A stretch of DNA of 36,087 nucleotides from Accumulibacter sp. (GTDB lineage: Bacteria; Pseudomonadota; Gammaproteobacteria; Burkholderiales; Rhodocyclaceae). Both the position numbers and the translations under genes were made by a program. How positions within the stretch are numbered: the stretch's first letter is position 1; every line of letters starts with the position of its first letter. The DNA is taken from NCBI GenBank assembly GCA_031266435.1, contig JAISAZ010000038.1, positions 1 through 36,087 of the forward strand, read 5' to 3'. This document shows, one piece after another, positions 7,891-16,520 of the stretch. Under the pieces are notes generated by a model. It searched no databases, was not told the DNA's origin, and was given only the letters and a program-made list of their open reading frames with translations.

Positions 7891-9670
7891 GAGCGTCCTT
7901 TCTTTCCTGTTCGGCCTTTTCGCCCGCCGCGCCGTAGGCGCGCGCCGCCGGCGGCGACTTCGTTATTTTCACCGCGTTGTATTCGATGCGCGGCGGGCCG
8001 CCGTGCGTGCGGTAGGCGTCCGAATGCTTGAGAAAATTGACGTCGTCGCGCTCGCCGTAGCCGTCGAGCCGCTGGTGCGCACCGCGCGATTCGCGGCGGT
8101 GGAGCGCCGAATTCGCCATCGCCGCCGCAACGTCGAGTTGGTGGTCCAATTCGATCGTCGTCAGGAATTCCGTGTTCCAGACGCTGGTCTGGTCTTCGAT
8201 GGCGACATCGTTGAAACGTTCGCGCAATTCGGCGAGCTTGTCGCACGTCGTTTTCATCGTCGCTTCGACGCGGAAAATGCCGCACCCGTCTTCCATCCGC
8301 TGCGCCATTTCCTTGCGCAGGAGCGCGGCTTTTTCTTTCCCGCCGGTCTTCGTCTTCATCGCCATGAGGCCTCGTTCGACCTCACGTGCCTGTTTTTGCA
8401 AGGCTTCGGACTTTCCGAAATCGACGTGGCGTGCGTGCTCTGCCGCCGCGTCACCCGCGACTTTTCCGAAAACGAGCAATTCGGACAGCGAGTTCGACCC
8501 GAGGCGGTTCGCTCCGTGGATCCCGACGCTCGAACACTCGCCGACCGCGAAAAGCCCCGGCAATTCGGAAGCGCAACGACCGTCGACGCGAATCCCGCCC
8601 ATCGTGTAATGCACGGCGGCGCGCACCGGGATCATCTGCTTCGCCGGGTCGATTCCCATGAAGGTTTCGGCCATTTCGTAGATCAGCGGCAGGCGTTCGC
8701 GCAGACGCGCTTCGCCGAGGTGGCGCAGGTCGAGGTGGACGACCGAGCCCAGTGGGCCTTCCGCCGTCCGCCCCTTTTGCTTTTCATACCAGAACGCCTG
8801 ACTCAGGCGGTCGCGCGGACCGAGTTCCATGTATTTGTTGCGCGGCTTGTCCTGAACGGGGCCGAGACCGTAATCCTGAAGGTAACGGTAGCCGTCCTTG
8901 TTGACGAGGTAGCCGCCCTCGCCGCGACACGCTTCCGTAAACAGAAGCCCCGTGATCGGCATGCACGTCGGGTGGTACTGGACGAATTCCATGTCGCGCA
9001 GCGCGACGCCGTGCCGGTAGGCGAGCGCCATCCCGTCGCCGGTCACGACGCCGCCGTTGGTATTCTCGCGGAATACGCGCCCCGCGCCGCCCGTCGCGAG
9101 GATCACCGAACGCGCCTCGATCAGCGTGAATTCGCCCGTCGCCATTTCGATGAGGACGACGCCTTGGCAGCGCCCGTCGTCTTCGACGAGGTCGACGCAG
9201 AAATATTCGTCGAATCGCTTGATCGACGGATACTTGATCGAGGTCTGGAAGAGCGTGTGCAGAATGTGAAAGCCGGATTTGTCGGCGGCGAACCACGTTC
9301 GTTCGATCTTCATCCCGCCGAAGGCGCGCACGTTGACGTGGCCGTCTTCCTTGCGGCTCCACGGGCAGCCCCAGTGTTCGAGGCGCGTCAGCTCGGTCGG
9401 GCAGTGCGCGACGAAATACTCGACGACATCCTGCTCGCACAGCCAGTCCCCGCCGCCGACGGTGTCGTGGAAGTGGTAGTCGAAGGAGTCGTGCGCCTGA
9501 CGCACACCCGCCGCGCCCCCCTCGGCGGCGACGGTATGGCTGCGCATCGGATACACCTTGGAGACCAGGGCGATCTTCAAGAGCGGGTCGGTTTCGGCGA
9601 CGGCGATCGCCGCGCGCAAACCCGAACCGCCCCCACCCACGATGACGACATCGGCTTTATACGTTTCCAA
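7883..9670 (-). CDS. frdA: Fumarate reductase flavoprotein subunit
   Basis: Catalytic subunit reducing fumarate to succinate (or the reverse). The 595-residue product has the Rossmann motif VGGGGSGLRAA, the covalent-FAD histidine in SKVYPMRSHTVAAEGG (about residue 45), HDTVGGGDWLCEQD, HPTCMP and the substrate-binding RGEGG segment. It matches E. coli FrdA more closely than SdhA in these blocks (for example CPWSRKEDGHVNVR and FGGMKIERTWFAADKSGFH). The start is a TTG at 9670 (METYKADV) preceded by GAGAGGAAGGGA at a good distance; no ATG fits. First gene of frdABCD. The gap upstream holds a shortened dispersed repeat (9711-9780). No FNR box (TTGAT-N4-ATCAA) was seen. Confidence 0.95.
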   Translation of the reverse strand: METYKADVVIVGGGGSGLRAAIAVAETDPLLKIALVSKVYPMRSHTVAAEGGAAGVRQAHDSFDYHFHDTVGGGDWLCEQDVVEYFVAHCPTELTRLEHWGCPWSRKEDGHVNVRAFGGMKIERTWFAADKSGFHILHTLFQTSIKYPSIKRFDEYFCVDLVEDDGRCQGVVLIEMATGEFTLIEARSVILATGGAGRVFRENTNGGVVTGDGMALAYRHGVALRDMEFVQYHPTCMPITGLLFTEACRGEGGYLVNKDGYRYLQDYGLGPVQDKPRNKYMELGPRDRLSQAFWYEKQKGRTAEGPLGSVVHLDLRHLGEARLRERLPLIYEMAETFMGIDPAKQMIPVRAAVHYTMGGIRVDGRCASELPGLFAVGECSSVGIHGANRLGSNSLSELLVFGKVAGDAAAEHARHVDFGKSEALQKQAREVERGLMAMKTKTGGKEKAALLRKEMAQRMEDGCGIFRVEATMKTTCDKLAELRERFNDVAIEDQTSVWNTEFLTTIELDHQLDVAAAMANSALHRRESRGAHQRLDGYGERDDVNFLKHSDAYRTHGGPPRIEYNAVKITKSPPAARAYGAAGEKAEQERKDAHV

Positions 9671-9710
9671 TTAAGTCCCTTCCTCTCGTTGTTCAATCCG
9701 CGTCCGGCGG

Positions 9711-9780
9711 TCCGCTTCGTTCATGCCTCGATGCCGAAGCGAAGTCGACAAAGGCAAGGACGAAGCGGGAAAGGAATCAT
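9711..9780. repeat. Shortened relative of the ~105 bp element
   Basis: Upstream of frdA, this stretch reads on the minus strand as TGATTCCTTTCCCGCTTCGTCC, CCTTTGTCGACTTCGC, then GGCATGAACGAAGCGGA. It keeps the ends and the core of the element at 1686-1792 but lacks the middle. The outer arms are GC-richer variants that still complement each other (CGCTTCGT/ACGAAGCG), which indicates selection for pairing rather than sequence. Confidence 0.6.
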
Positions 9781-9832
9781 AGCCGTTTTACGGAGCACTC
9801 GCCAAGGGTGTGTCAAGAACTGGTACAAAAAA

Positions 9833-9875
9833 CCAGGTATCAGGAATCAGGGATCAGGCATCAGGTATCAGATCA
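9833..9875. repeat. Heptamer repeat tract at the 3' end of yebC
   Basis: A run of 7-nt units (CAGGTAT, CAGGAAT, CAGGGAT, CAGGCAT, CAGGTAT, CAGATCA) reaches the yebC stop codon at 9873-9875, whose TGA is part of the final unit. This is the simplest block of the family: no central hairpin is attached. Confidence 0.8.
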
Positions 9876-10598
9876 GTCGCCGAACACGGCACTCGTATAA
9901 ACGTCCTGAACGTCGTCGAGGTCTTCGAGCGCGTCGATGAGCTTCTGCATTTTCGCCGCGTCGTCGCCGGTCAATTCGACCTCGTTTCCGGGCTTCATCG
10001 TCACCTGTCCGAACTCGGAGGAAAACCCCGCGCCTTCGAGCGCTTCCTTGACCTGCACGTAATCGTTCGGCGCGGTGAGCACCTCGATCGAGCCGTCGTC
10101 GTTAGTAAGCACGTCTTCGGCGCCCGCGTCGATCGCCGCTTCCATCAGGGCGTCCTCATCGGTTCCCGGAGCGAAAAGCAGTTGCCCGCAGTGCGTAAAC
10201 TGGAAGGCGACGCAGCCGTCGGCGCCCATATTGCCGCCGTTGCGGTTGAAGGCGTGACGAACATCGGCGACGGTTCGCGTGCGGTTATCGGTCAGGCAAT
10301 CGACGATCAGCGCGGCGCCGCCGACGCCGTAGCCTTCGTAGCGGGCTTCGGTGTACTCGACGCCTTCGAGTTCTCCCGTTCCCTTCTTGAGCGCGTTGTC
10401 GATCCTGTCTTTCGGCATATTGGCGCCCTTGGCCTTGTCGACAGCCACGCGCAAACGCGGATTGAAACTCGCGTCGCCGCCGCCCATCCGGGCTGCGACG
10501 GTGATTTCCTTGGCGATCTTCGAAAAAGCCGCACCGCGCTTTTCATCCTGGCGGCCCTTGCGGTGCTGAATATTGGCCCATTTGGAGTGTCCGGACAT
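9873..10598 (-). CDS. yebC: YebC/PmpR-family protein
   Basis: The 241-residue product starts [18 protein letters not shown], the hallmark of the family, and continues with [27 protein letters not shown] and YEGYGVGG, all conserved. Members have been described as transcriptional regulators and, more recently, as ribosome-associated factors; which applies here cannot be read from sequence. It has full family length. The ATG at 10598 has GAGGATCCT upstream. The gene stands alone: frdA lies downstream on the same strand about 200 bp away with repeats between. The TGA stop coincides with the last unit of the heptamer tract. Confidence 0.95.
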   Translation of the reverse strand: MSGHSKWANIQHRKGRQDEKRGAAFSKIAKEITVAARMGGGDASFNPRLRVAVDKAKGANMPKDRIDNALKKGTGELEGVEYTEARYEGYGVGGAALIVDCLTDNRTRTVADVRHAFNRNGGNMGADGCVAFQFTHCGQLLFAPGTDEDALMEAAIDAGAEDVLTNDDGSIEVLTAPNDYVQVKEALEGAGFSSEFGQVTMKPGNEVELTGDDAAKMQKLIDALEDLDDVQDVYTSAVFGD

Positions 10599-10942
10599 AG
10601 GATCCTCATTCGTACTGTTGGTCGCGCCGACACGGCACGACCGATGTCATTTCAAATCACCGGCGAGAAACTCCGCAACGCCTTGCCGCGATTCACGGTC
10701 GCCCACACTCAAAGCGCGCGCCTTCGATTCATGAGCGAAATAGACTATACTATTGTTCTGGTTTTGGCTTTCCGCGAAAATAACAGCCGCCCGTCTACGG
10801 GCAAAGCGCGAAAAGCGGATGATTCCATTTCAAAATTGTCGACACCTTGGTAGCCGAGTATTCACGACGCCGTTTGATGCCGACGATTCATAAACGAAAC
10901 AGGAGTTGATTCTAACACTTTCCATGCCGGAAGACGCCCAAT
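10599..10942. other. Divergent intergenic region between yebC and the HEAGH protein
   Basis: No gene was supported in these 344 bp. A short plus-strand frame at 10731-10853 (MSEIDYTIVLVLAF...) has no ribosome binding site and no family resemblance. A TATACT at 10746-10751 could be a plus-strand -10 box, with only a poor -35 (TTCGAT) 17 bp upstream. GCCCGT-ct-ACGGGC (10789-10802) is a small dyad. Confidence 0.35.
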
Positions 10943-11710
10943 ATGGCTGGTCTTGAGCCTTCTTCAAAAGTTTTCCGCTGCCCGAAGTGCGCCGCGCACT
11001 TTGAACCGCCGCTCGACGCGCGCTCCGAATGCCCGAAATGCGGAATATGGTTCCACAAATGGGAAAAAGAATCGAAGCGCCAGCGCGCAAGGCGCGGAGA
11101 AAAACCCGAAGAGCCGGGTTTCGACGAAATCGTCAAGGTACAGAAACTTCCCGAAAACCCCTTCGTCTTCTACGGTCAGGCGGCGACGCTGATCTTCATC
11201 TCGCTGTGGGGGCTTCTCCTCATCTCGAAGAATTACCACACCGACGAAATCGACGCGACCTTCATGCACTCGATCCTGCTTCCGTTTCACGAAGCCGGCC
11301 ATCTCATTTTTTACCCGCTCGGCGAATTCATGCGCATGCTCGGCGGAAGTTTTTTCCAGGTCGCGTTTCCCTTGGGCGTCGCGTACGCCTTCCATACGCG
11401 CAAGGCGGATTCCTTCGCCGCCGGCGTCTGCCTGTGGTGGGGAGGCGCAAGCCTGATCGACCTCTCGCCGTATATCTGGGACGCGCTGGACCCGGTACTC
11501 CCCCTCGCCGAGGGCGTCGAACACGACTGGGTTTATTTGCTGGGGTATTTCGGCATCACCGACCACGCGCATACGCTCTCGATGCTCGTCCACCACATCG
11601 GCGCCTTGCTGATGATCGTCGGCGTGCTCTGTTCTTCCTCTTTCCTTTACGAGACGGAAAAAATCAAGCGGTATCTGGCGGGCAGGGGACAGAAGACAGG
11701 AGACAGGTAA
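10943..11710 (+). CDS. Zinc-ribbon membrane protein with HEAGH motif, possible metallopeptidase
   Basis: An unrecognised 255-residue protein. The N-terminus carries a zinc ribbon, CPKC (13-16) and CPKC (30-33), then a basic linker (KESKRQRARRGEKPEEPG). From about residue 73 there are several membrane segments (TLIFISLWGLLLIS, the HEAGH region, SFFQVAFPLGVAYAF, FAAGVCLWWGGASLI, a final one near GALLMIVGVLCSSS). HEAGH at 116-120 lies at the start of a hydrophobic segment, as the zinc-binding HExxH does in site-2/M50 proteases; LIDLSPYIWD (161-170) could provide a third ligand. The ATG at 10943 follows GGAAGACGCC. The last residues (RGQKTGDR) and the TAA come from the repeat block beginning near 11688. 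Peptidase activity is inference; it could be a non-catalytic relative. Confidence 0.75.
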   Translation: MAGLEPSSKVFRCPKCAAHFEPPLDARSECPKCGIWFHKWEKESKRQRARRGEKPEEPGFDEIVKVQKLPENPFVFYGQAATLIFISLWGLLLISKNYHTDEIDATFMHSILLPFHEAGHLIFYPLGEFMRMLGGSFFQVAFPLGVAYAFHTRKADSFAAGVCLWWGGASLIDLSPYIWDALDPVLPLAEGVEHDWVYLLGYFGITDHAHTLSMLVHHIGALLMIVGVLCSSSFLYETEKIKRYLAGRGQKTGDR

Positions 11711-12115
11711 CAGGGATCAGATCGGTTAGCGGCGGCTTCGCCACCAATCAGGTATCAGGAATCAGATCAGTGAGCGGCGGCTTCGCCACCAATCAGGTAT
11801 CAGGAATCAGATGTCAGGTATCAGATCAGTGAGCGACGGCTTCGCCGCCGGAGAAAGATCGTTGAAACGCCGATCGGTTTTCATCTGATCCCTGATTCCT
11901 GACATCTGATGCCTGGTTCCTGATACGCGCCTGCGGAATCGTTGGGCATCGCTTCGCTCACCCCAACCTATGCCGCCGCTGGGCACGGCACGCCGTGCCC
12001 CTACGAGTCGGTCACCGACGGGAAAGATCGTTGAAATACCGATCGGTTTTATCTGATTACGGATTACTGAATACCATTCTGTCTTCTGTCCTCAGTCTTC
12101 TGTCCTCAGCAAAGC
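11688..12115. repeat. Heptamer/hairpin repeat mosaic at the HEAGH-protein/lysR convergent junction
   Basis: The block runs from the last codons of the HEAGH gene to the last codons of lysR. It has 7-nt repeats (11690-11720), then three successive units of TATCAGGAATCAGATCAGT followed by GAGCGGCGGCTTCGCCACC or a variant (11729-11850), the segment GGAGAAAGATCGTTGAAAC...CCGATCGGTTTT (11851-11883), inverted 7-nt repeats (11885-11925), a GTTGGGCATCGC...CCCCAACC hairpin, a perfect 9-bp GGGCACGGC/GCCGTGCCC hairpin (11981-12000), a second GATCGTTGAAATACCGATCGG copy and a final CTGTCCTCAGTCTTCTGTCCTC tract. Confidence 0.85.
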
Positions 12116-12985
12116 ATCGACAAGTTTCGCGGCGAATCCCGACAGCGACTTCCGCTCGCGGACACAGATTTGCAGGTCGCGATTCGCCCAGGGTTCGTCG
12201 ATTTCGACGGTGACGGGGGGTTCGGGGAGTCCGACCGTCCGTAACGCGCTCAGCGGGACGAGTCCGACGCCGACACCGGCGCCGACCATCCGGCACACGG
12301 CGTCGAAGCCGCGCACCTGGATGCGGACGTTGAGGTGGCACCCGAGCGACGCCGCGGCGCTCATCGTGAAGGTGTGAATCGCCGAACCCGCGTGCATCAT
12401 GACGAAAGGATAATCTGTGACCTCGGAAAAGCGCACCTTGCCCTTCGACCCGGCGAGCGCGTGCCCCTGCGGGACGATGAGGACGAGGCGATCGGCGCGG
12501 TAGGGTATCCGTTCGACCCGCGCGCCTCCGTCCCCTCCGGCGACGATCCCGACTTCGACTTCGCCGCGCGCGACGGCGACGACGATCTCCGGACTCGGAT
12601 GTTCTTCGAGCGTGACGCTGATTTTCGGGTTCGCGCGGAGGAATCCCCCCAGGTCGTCGGGAAGATAGCTGTGGATCGCGTCGGTGTTGGCCCAGAACCG
12701 AATGTGACCGCGCACTCCGGCGGCGAAGGGTTCCAGGTCGGCGTGCATCTGTTCGAGCCGTGCGAAAACCCTTCTGGCGTGTTGCAGCAGGACTTCACCG
12801 GCGGTCGTCAGGCGGACTCCGCGCGGCTCGCGCGCGAGCAACGAGACGCCCAGCGCTTCTTCGAGGCGGTGGATGCGGTGGCTCGCCGAAGACGCCGCGA
12901 GGTTCGCGCGGTACGCGCCGTGCGTCAGGTTTTGCGCTTCGGCGACGGCGATGAAGAGCCGCAGGTCGACGAGGTCGTATTTCAT
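12092..12985 (-). CDS. LysR-family transcriptional regulator
   Basis: A 297-residue LysR regulator: N-terminal winged helix-turn-helix (DLRLFIAVAEAQNLTHGAYRANLAASSASHRI..., about 5-60, with LEEALGVSLLAREPRGVRLTTAG) and a C-terminal substrate-binding domain of normal length (HIRFWANTDAIHSYLP, VEVGIVAGGDGG, VGAGVGVGLVPLSAL). It is divergent from the EamA transporter gene, whose start is 176 bp away, so the transporter is the likely target. The ATG at 12985 lies directly next to an AAAAGT dyad repeat (12990-13013), which could overlap its promoter. The C-terminal residues RTED and the TGA are part of the heptamer repeat. The effector is unknown. Confidence 0.93.
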   Translation of the reverse strand: MKYDLVDLRLFIAVAEAQNLTHGAYRANLAASSASHRIHRLEEALGVSLLAREPRGVRLTTAGEVLLQHARRVFARLEQMHADLEPFAAGVRGHIRFWANTDAIHSYLPDDLGGFLRANPKISVTLEEHPSPEIVVAVARGEVEVGIVAGGDGGARVERIPYRADRLVLIVPQGHALAGSKGKVRFSEVTDYPFVMMHAGSAIHTFTMSAAASLGCHLNVRIQVRGFDAVCRMVGAGVGVGLVPLSALRTVGLPEPPVTVEIDEPWANRDLQICVRERKSLSGFAAKLVDALLRTED

Positions 12986-12989
12986 CGTA

Positions 12990-13013
12990 AGTGTTCGTCA
13001 AAAAGTAAAACCC
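12990..13013 (-). repeat. AAAAGT dyad repeat, copy 2
   Basis: The 24 bases are an exact inverted match to 2189-2212. The copy lacks the left AAAAAGTA arm; instead the flank reads CCCTGACCGGGTTGG. It sits 4 bp upstream of the lysR start codon in the divergent lysR/EamA control region. Confidence 0.7.
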
Positions 13014-13160
13014 TGACCGGGTTGGTTCGCCAAAGGGCGTCAGCCGCCGCCGCTCGCGCCTTGCCCTTCGTCAAAAACGAACGCAGGATTGTCGATAGAG
13101 CAATTGTCGCGCGACTTGCGACGATTCATCATTCATACTACGCTTTTTCCACGTTCGAAC

Positions 13161-14213
13161 ATGTTTTCCAACCGCCTTTCTCCCGAACGCGTCGGCGTCA
13201 TTTTCGCCGTTCTGTCCGCGCTCGGTTTTTCGCTCAAGGCCATCTTCGTCAAGCTGGCGTACATGGTCGCGCCGGTCGACGCGATCACGCTCCTCTCGTT
13301 TCGGATGATTTTCTCGTTCCCGGTCTTCCTCTGGGTCGCGTTCGCGTCCTTGCGCGCCGGCCCGTCGATTTCCGGGCGCGACTGGGTTTTTCTGATCGTA
13401 CTCGGCCTTTTCGGGTATTACGGTTCGAGCATACTCGATTTCATGGGGCTGCAATACATCTCCGCCGGACTCGAACGCCTGATCCTCTTTACCTACCCGA
13501 TGCTGACGATCCTCATCGGCGTCGCGTTCATGGGAAAATCCTTCGACCGGCGCGAAATAAAGTCGATGGTTTTATCGTACGCCGGAATCGGGCTGGCTTT
13601 CGCGCACGACCTGCGCGTCACGAGCGAGGTCGGACGCGTCGTCGTCGGCGCGTGTCTGGTATTCGGCGCGTCGCTGAGCTACGCGGTCTACCAGGCGTAC
13701 AGCGAAACCGCGATCAAACGCTTCGGCGTCGCCCGCTTCTCGTCGCTCGCGACGCTCGTTTCAGCCGCCGCGACGGAAATCCACTTCTTCGTCGCGCAAC
13801 CCCTCTCGGCGCTCGTGCAGCCCGCGCCGATCTATTACTACGGGATCGCAATGGCCGTCTTCTCGACGATTTTGCCGGTCTTCATGCTTTCGGCGGCGAC
13901 GCGCCGGATCGGCGCGTCGCGTTCGGTGCTGATCGGCGCGCTCGGTCCGGTGCTGACGGTCTTCTTCGGCTGGTGGCTTCTCGACGAGGGAATCTCGTTC
14001 GCGCAGGTCGTCGGAACCGCGCTCGTCCTTGCCGGCGTCTTGCTCGTCGGGAAGGCGAAGAGCGCGGAAGGCGTCAGGCGGAAAGATTCAGACGCGAACA
14101 GATCTCCAGCGTCAGCGCCGACTGGTTCATCGAAAAGAAATGAAGCCCCGGCGCCCCACCTGCCAGAAGACGCTCGCAAAGACGCGTCACGAGGTCGAGA
14201 CCGAAGTCCCTGA
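13161..14213 (+). CDS. EamA/DMT-family transporter
   Basis: A drug/metabolite-type membrane transporter with about ten membrane segments in two EamA halves (for example VGVIFAVLSALGFSLKAIFVKLAY, LERLILFTYPMLTILIGVAFMG, and in the second half SVLIGALGPVLTVFFGWWLLDEG). The substrate cannot be read. The ATG at 13161 begins MFSNRLSPERVG; the frame is open from 13089 but that part has no family likeness. The conserved protein ends near residue 304 (GVLLVGKAKSAEG); the last 46 residues are hydrophilic and are encoded antisense to the 3' end of metF (14074-14213), so they are probably read-through after loss of the original stop. LysR is divergent upstream. Confidence 0.9.
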   Translation: MFSNRLSPERVGVIFAVLSALGFSLKAIFVKLAYMVAPVDAITLLSFRMIFSFPVFLWVAFASLRAGPSISGRDWVFLIVLGLFGYYGSSILDFMGLQYISAGLERLILFTYPMLTILIGVAFMGKSFDRREIKSMVLSYAGIGLAFAHDLRVTSEVGRVVVGACLVFGASLSYAVYQAYSETAIKRFGVARFSSLATLVSAAATEIHFFVAQPLSALVQPAPIYYYGIAMAVFSTILPVFMLSAATRRIGASRSVLIGALGPVLTVFFGWWLLDEGISFAQVVGTALVLAGVLLVGKAKSAEGVRRKDSDANRSPASAPTGSSKRNEAPAPHLPEDARKDASRGRDRSP

Positions 14214-14913
14214 TCGCGTCGGTATCGTCGCTGAGTTCCTCGAATTTGCGCCGCATCCAGCGCGGCAGTTCGGCGCCGCAATTATCGGAAAAGCGCGCGA
14301 GTTTCGAAAAACTGTTGATCGGCATGACGCCCGGAACGATCGGAATCTCGACGCCGAGCCGATGCGCGTCGTCGACGAGGTTGAAGTACGCGTCGGCGTT
14401 GTAGAAATACTGCGTGATCGCCGAATCCGCCCCGGCGCCGACCTTTTTCACGAAACCCGAAAGGTCGTCGCGCGGGTGCCGAGCCTGCGGGTGCCATTCG
14501 GGGTAGGCCGCGACGCGGATATGAAAATGGTCTCCGGTTTCCCTGCGGATGAATTCGACGAGTTCAGCCGCGTGGCGGAATTCGCCGGCCTCCGCCGTCC
14601 CGGAGGGCAGGTCGCCGCGCAGCGCGACGACATCGCGGATTCCCGCCGACCGGTAATCTTCGAGGATTTCGCGGATTTTGGCGCTCGTCGAGCCGATGCA
14701 CGACAAATGTGGCGCGACGCGAGTCCCCTCGGCCTTGATTTCTTTTGCGATGTCGAAGGTGCGCTCGCGCGTCGTCCCGCCCGCGCCGAAAGTGACCGAA
14801 TAGAAATCGGGGTTCAGCGCGGCGAGCCGCTGGCGAACGGCGCGCAGTTTCTCGACGCCTTCGGGTGTCTGCGGCGGAAAAAATTCCACCGAAAGTTCGA
14901 TTTTCTGTTTCAT
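14074..14913 (-). CDS. metF: Methylenetetrahydrofolate reductase
   Basis: Reduces 5,10-methylene-THF to 5-methyl-THF, the methyl donor for methionine synthesis; FAD enzyme with a TIM barrel. The 279-residue product shows SVEFFPPQTPEG, SVTFGAGGTTRERT, the HLSCIG strand, DVVALRGDLP, the VAAYPEWHP block, AITQYFYN and VPGVMPI, all characteristic of bacterial MetF. It follows ahcY with a 19-bp gap, so it is probably co-transcribed and controlled by the SAH riboswitch. Its last 140 bases overlap the antisense end of the EamA gene. Confidence 0.97.
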   Translation of the reverse strand: MKQKIELSVEFFPPQTPEGVEKLRAVRQRLAALNPDFYSVTFGAGGTTRERTFDIAKEIKAEGTRVAPHLSCIGSTSAKIREILEDYRSAGIRDVVALRGDLPSGTAEAGEFRHAAELVEFIRRETGDHFHIRVAAYPEWHPQARHPRDDLSGFVKKVGAGADSAITQYFYNADAYFNLVDDAHRLGVEIPIVPGVMPINSFSKLARFSDNCGAELPRWMRRKFEELSDDTDAIRDFGLDLVTRLCERLLAGGAPGLHFFSMNQSALTLEICSRLNLSA

Positions 14914-14932
14914 GGTGGGGTTTCCGACGGGG

Positions 14933-16348
14933 TCAATAACGATAATGATCGGCCTTGTACGGCCCTTCGACGGGCACGCCGATGTAGCGCGCCTGCGCTT
15001 CGGTCAGCGTCGACAGTTCCGCGTTGAAGCGCGTAAGTTGCAGGCGCGCGACTTTTTCGTCGAGCCGCTTCGGCAGCGTGTAGACGCCGACGGGATACTC
15101 GCCCGTGCGGGTAAAAAGCTCGATCTGCGCGAGCGTCTGGTTCGCAAAACTCGACGACATGACGTAGCTCGGATGCCCGGTCGCGCAGCCCAGATTCACG
15201 AGACGCCCCTTCGCGAGCAGGATGAGGCGCTTGCCGTCCGGGAAAATGACGTGGTCGACCTGCGGCTTGATTTCTTCCCACGTGTATCGTTCGAGCGAGG
15301 CCACGTCGATTTCGTTGTCGAAGTGCCCGATATTGCAGACGATCGCCTGGTCCTTCATCTTTTGCATATGCGCGTGCGTGATGACGTGGAAATTCCCCGT
15401 CGTCGTGACGAAAAGGTCGGCCTTGTCGGCAGCGTATTCCATCGTCACGACGCGGTAGCCTTCCATCGCCGCCTGGAGGGCGCAGATCGGGTCGACTTCG
15501 GTCACCCAGACCTGCGCGGAAAGCGCGCGCAGCGCCTGCGAACACCCTTTGCCAACATCGCCGTAACCGCAGACGACCGCGATCTTCCCGGCGATCATCA
15601 CGTCGGTCGCGCGCTTGATCCCGTCGACGAGCGATTCGCGGCAGCCGTAGAGGTTGTCGAATTTGGACTTCGTCACGGAGTCGTTGACGTTGATCGCGGG
15701 AATCTTCAGTTCGCCGTTCTGGTGCATCTGGTACAGACGATGGACGCCGGTCGTCGTCTCCTCGGTTACGCCGAGGATTTTTTCGAGACGCGACGAATAC
15801 CAGGCGGGGTCTTCTCCGATGCGCGCGCGGATCGCCGCGAACAGGATTTTTTCTTCTTCCGAAGACGGTGCGCCGAGTACCGAAGCGTCTTTTTCGGCGC
15901 GCGCGCCCAAGTGCAGAAGCAGCGTCGCGTCGCCGCCGTCGTCGAGGATCATGTTGCTATCGACCCTTTCGCCGTTTTCCGCCGCAGGCCAGTCGAAAAT
16001 GCGGTGCGTATAATCCCAGTAATCGGCGAGCGATTCGCCCTTGACGGCGAAAACCGCGATGCGGCGCGCGGCGATCGCCGCCGCGGCGTGGTCCTGCGTC
16101 GAAAAAATATTGCACGACGCCCAGCGGACTTCGGCGCCCAGCGCGACGAGCGTCTCGATCAGAACGGCCGTCTGGATCGTCATATGAAGCGACCCGGAAA
16201 TGCGCGCGCCCTTCAGCGGCTGCGTGGGTGCGAATTCTTCACGGATGGCGACAAGCCCCGGCATTTCGGTTTCGGCAATCCGTATTTCTTTGCGCCCCCA
16301 GGCGGCGAGTTCGGGGTCGGCGATGACACAATCGGTAAAAACAGCCAC
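14933..16348 (-). CDS. ahcY: Adenosylhomocysteinase (SAH hydrolase)
   Basis: Splits S-adenosylhomocysteine into adenosine and homocysteine, removing the inhibitor of SAM-dependent methylation. The 471-residue product has [23 protein letters not shown], the [14 protein letters not shown] block, [20 protein letters not shown], the NAD-binding [15 protein letters not shown] and a C-terminus ending [10 protein letters not shown], as is usual (the last residues reach into the partner's NAD site). The start follows CAGGAG. A clear SAH riboswitch lies about 100 bases upstream. Confidence 0.98.
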   Translation of the reverse strand: MAVFTDCVIADPELAAWGRKEIRIAETEMPGLVAIREEFAPTQPLKGARISGSLHMTIQTAVLIETLVALGAEVRWASCNIFSTQDHAAAAIAARRIAVFAVKGESLADYWDYTHRIFDWPAAENGERVDSNMILDDGGDATLLLHLGARAEKDASVLGAPSSEEEKILFAAIRARIGEDPAWYSSRLEKILGVTEETTTGVHRLYQMHQNGELKIPAINVNDSVTKSKFDNLYGCRESLVDGIKRATDVMIAGKIAVVCGYGDVGKGCSQALRALSAQVWVTEVDPICALQAAMEGYRVVTMEYAADKADLFVTTTGNFHVITHAHMQKMKDQAIVCNIGHFDNEIDVASLERYTWEEIKPQVDHVIFPDGKRLILLAKGRLVNLGCATGHPSYVMSSSFANQTLAQIELFTRTGEYPVGVYTLPKRLDEKVARLQLTRFNAELSTLTEAQARYIGVPVEGPYKADHYRY

Positions 16349-16445
16349 AACGTTTCTCCTGAAAAACGGCGGCTCGAACGAAGGAAAATGGGAAAGCGCG
16401 TAGGGAAGGCTTTCTCACTCCTCGCCGCGACCGTCGCGGGTTGAA

Positions 16446-16512
16446 AAGTGAGCGCCGTTTACACCGAGCCTGAAACCGCCATTCGTCGACGGTCTTGCAA
16501 CGCTCCTCGGAT
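16446..16512 (-). promoter_or_regulatory. SAH riboswitch upstream of ahcY-metF
   Basis: On the minus strand the leader reads CCGAGGAGCGTTGCAAG (5' end at 16510), then a variable hairpin GACCGTCGACGAATGGCGGTTT, then CAGGCTCGG and finally AACGGCGCTCAC (to 16448). CCGAG pairs with CTCGG (P1), and GAGCG with CGCTC (pseudoknot with the 3' segment), which is the conserved layout of the SAH riboswitch known upstream of ahcY in beta- and gammaproteobacteria. In this class SAH binding turns the downstream gene on. The riboswitch starts a few bases after a TATAAT box. Confidence 0.93.
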
Positions 16513-16520
16513 AGTGCCGA

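Noticed and set aside
9671-9830. FNR or CRP site upstream of frdA
   Set aside because: No TTGAT-N4-ATCAA or TGTGA-N6-TCACA dyad was visible; the only clear structure there is the short repeat.
7871-9940. 689-codon plus-strand frame antisense to frdA
   Set aside because: A codon-bias shadow of frdA; no domain resemblance.
9810-10853. Long plus-strand frame antisense to yebC
   Set aside because: A shadow of yebC, which is certain; GC-rich genes here commonly have long open antisense frames.
10731-10853. Possible 40-codon small protein between yebC and the HEAGH gene
   Set aside because: No ribosome binding site and an ordinary composition; it could be chance.
11729-11850. Regularly spaced repeats resembling a CRISPR array
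   Set aside because: The units are tandem heptamers and hairpins without unique spacers, and no cas genes are nearby.
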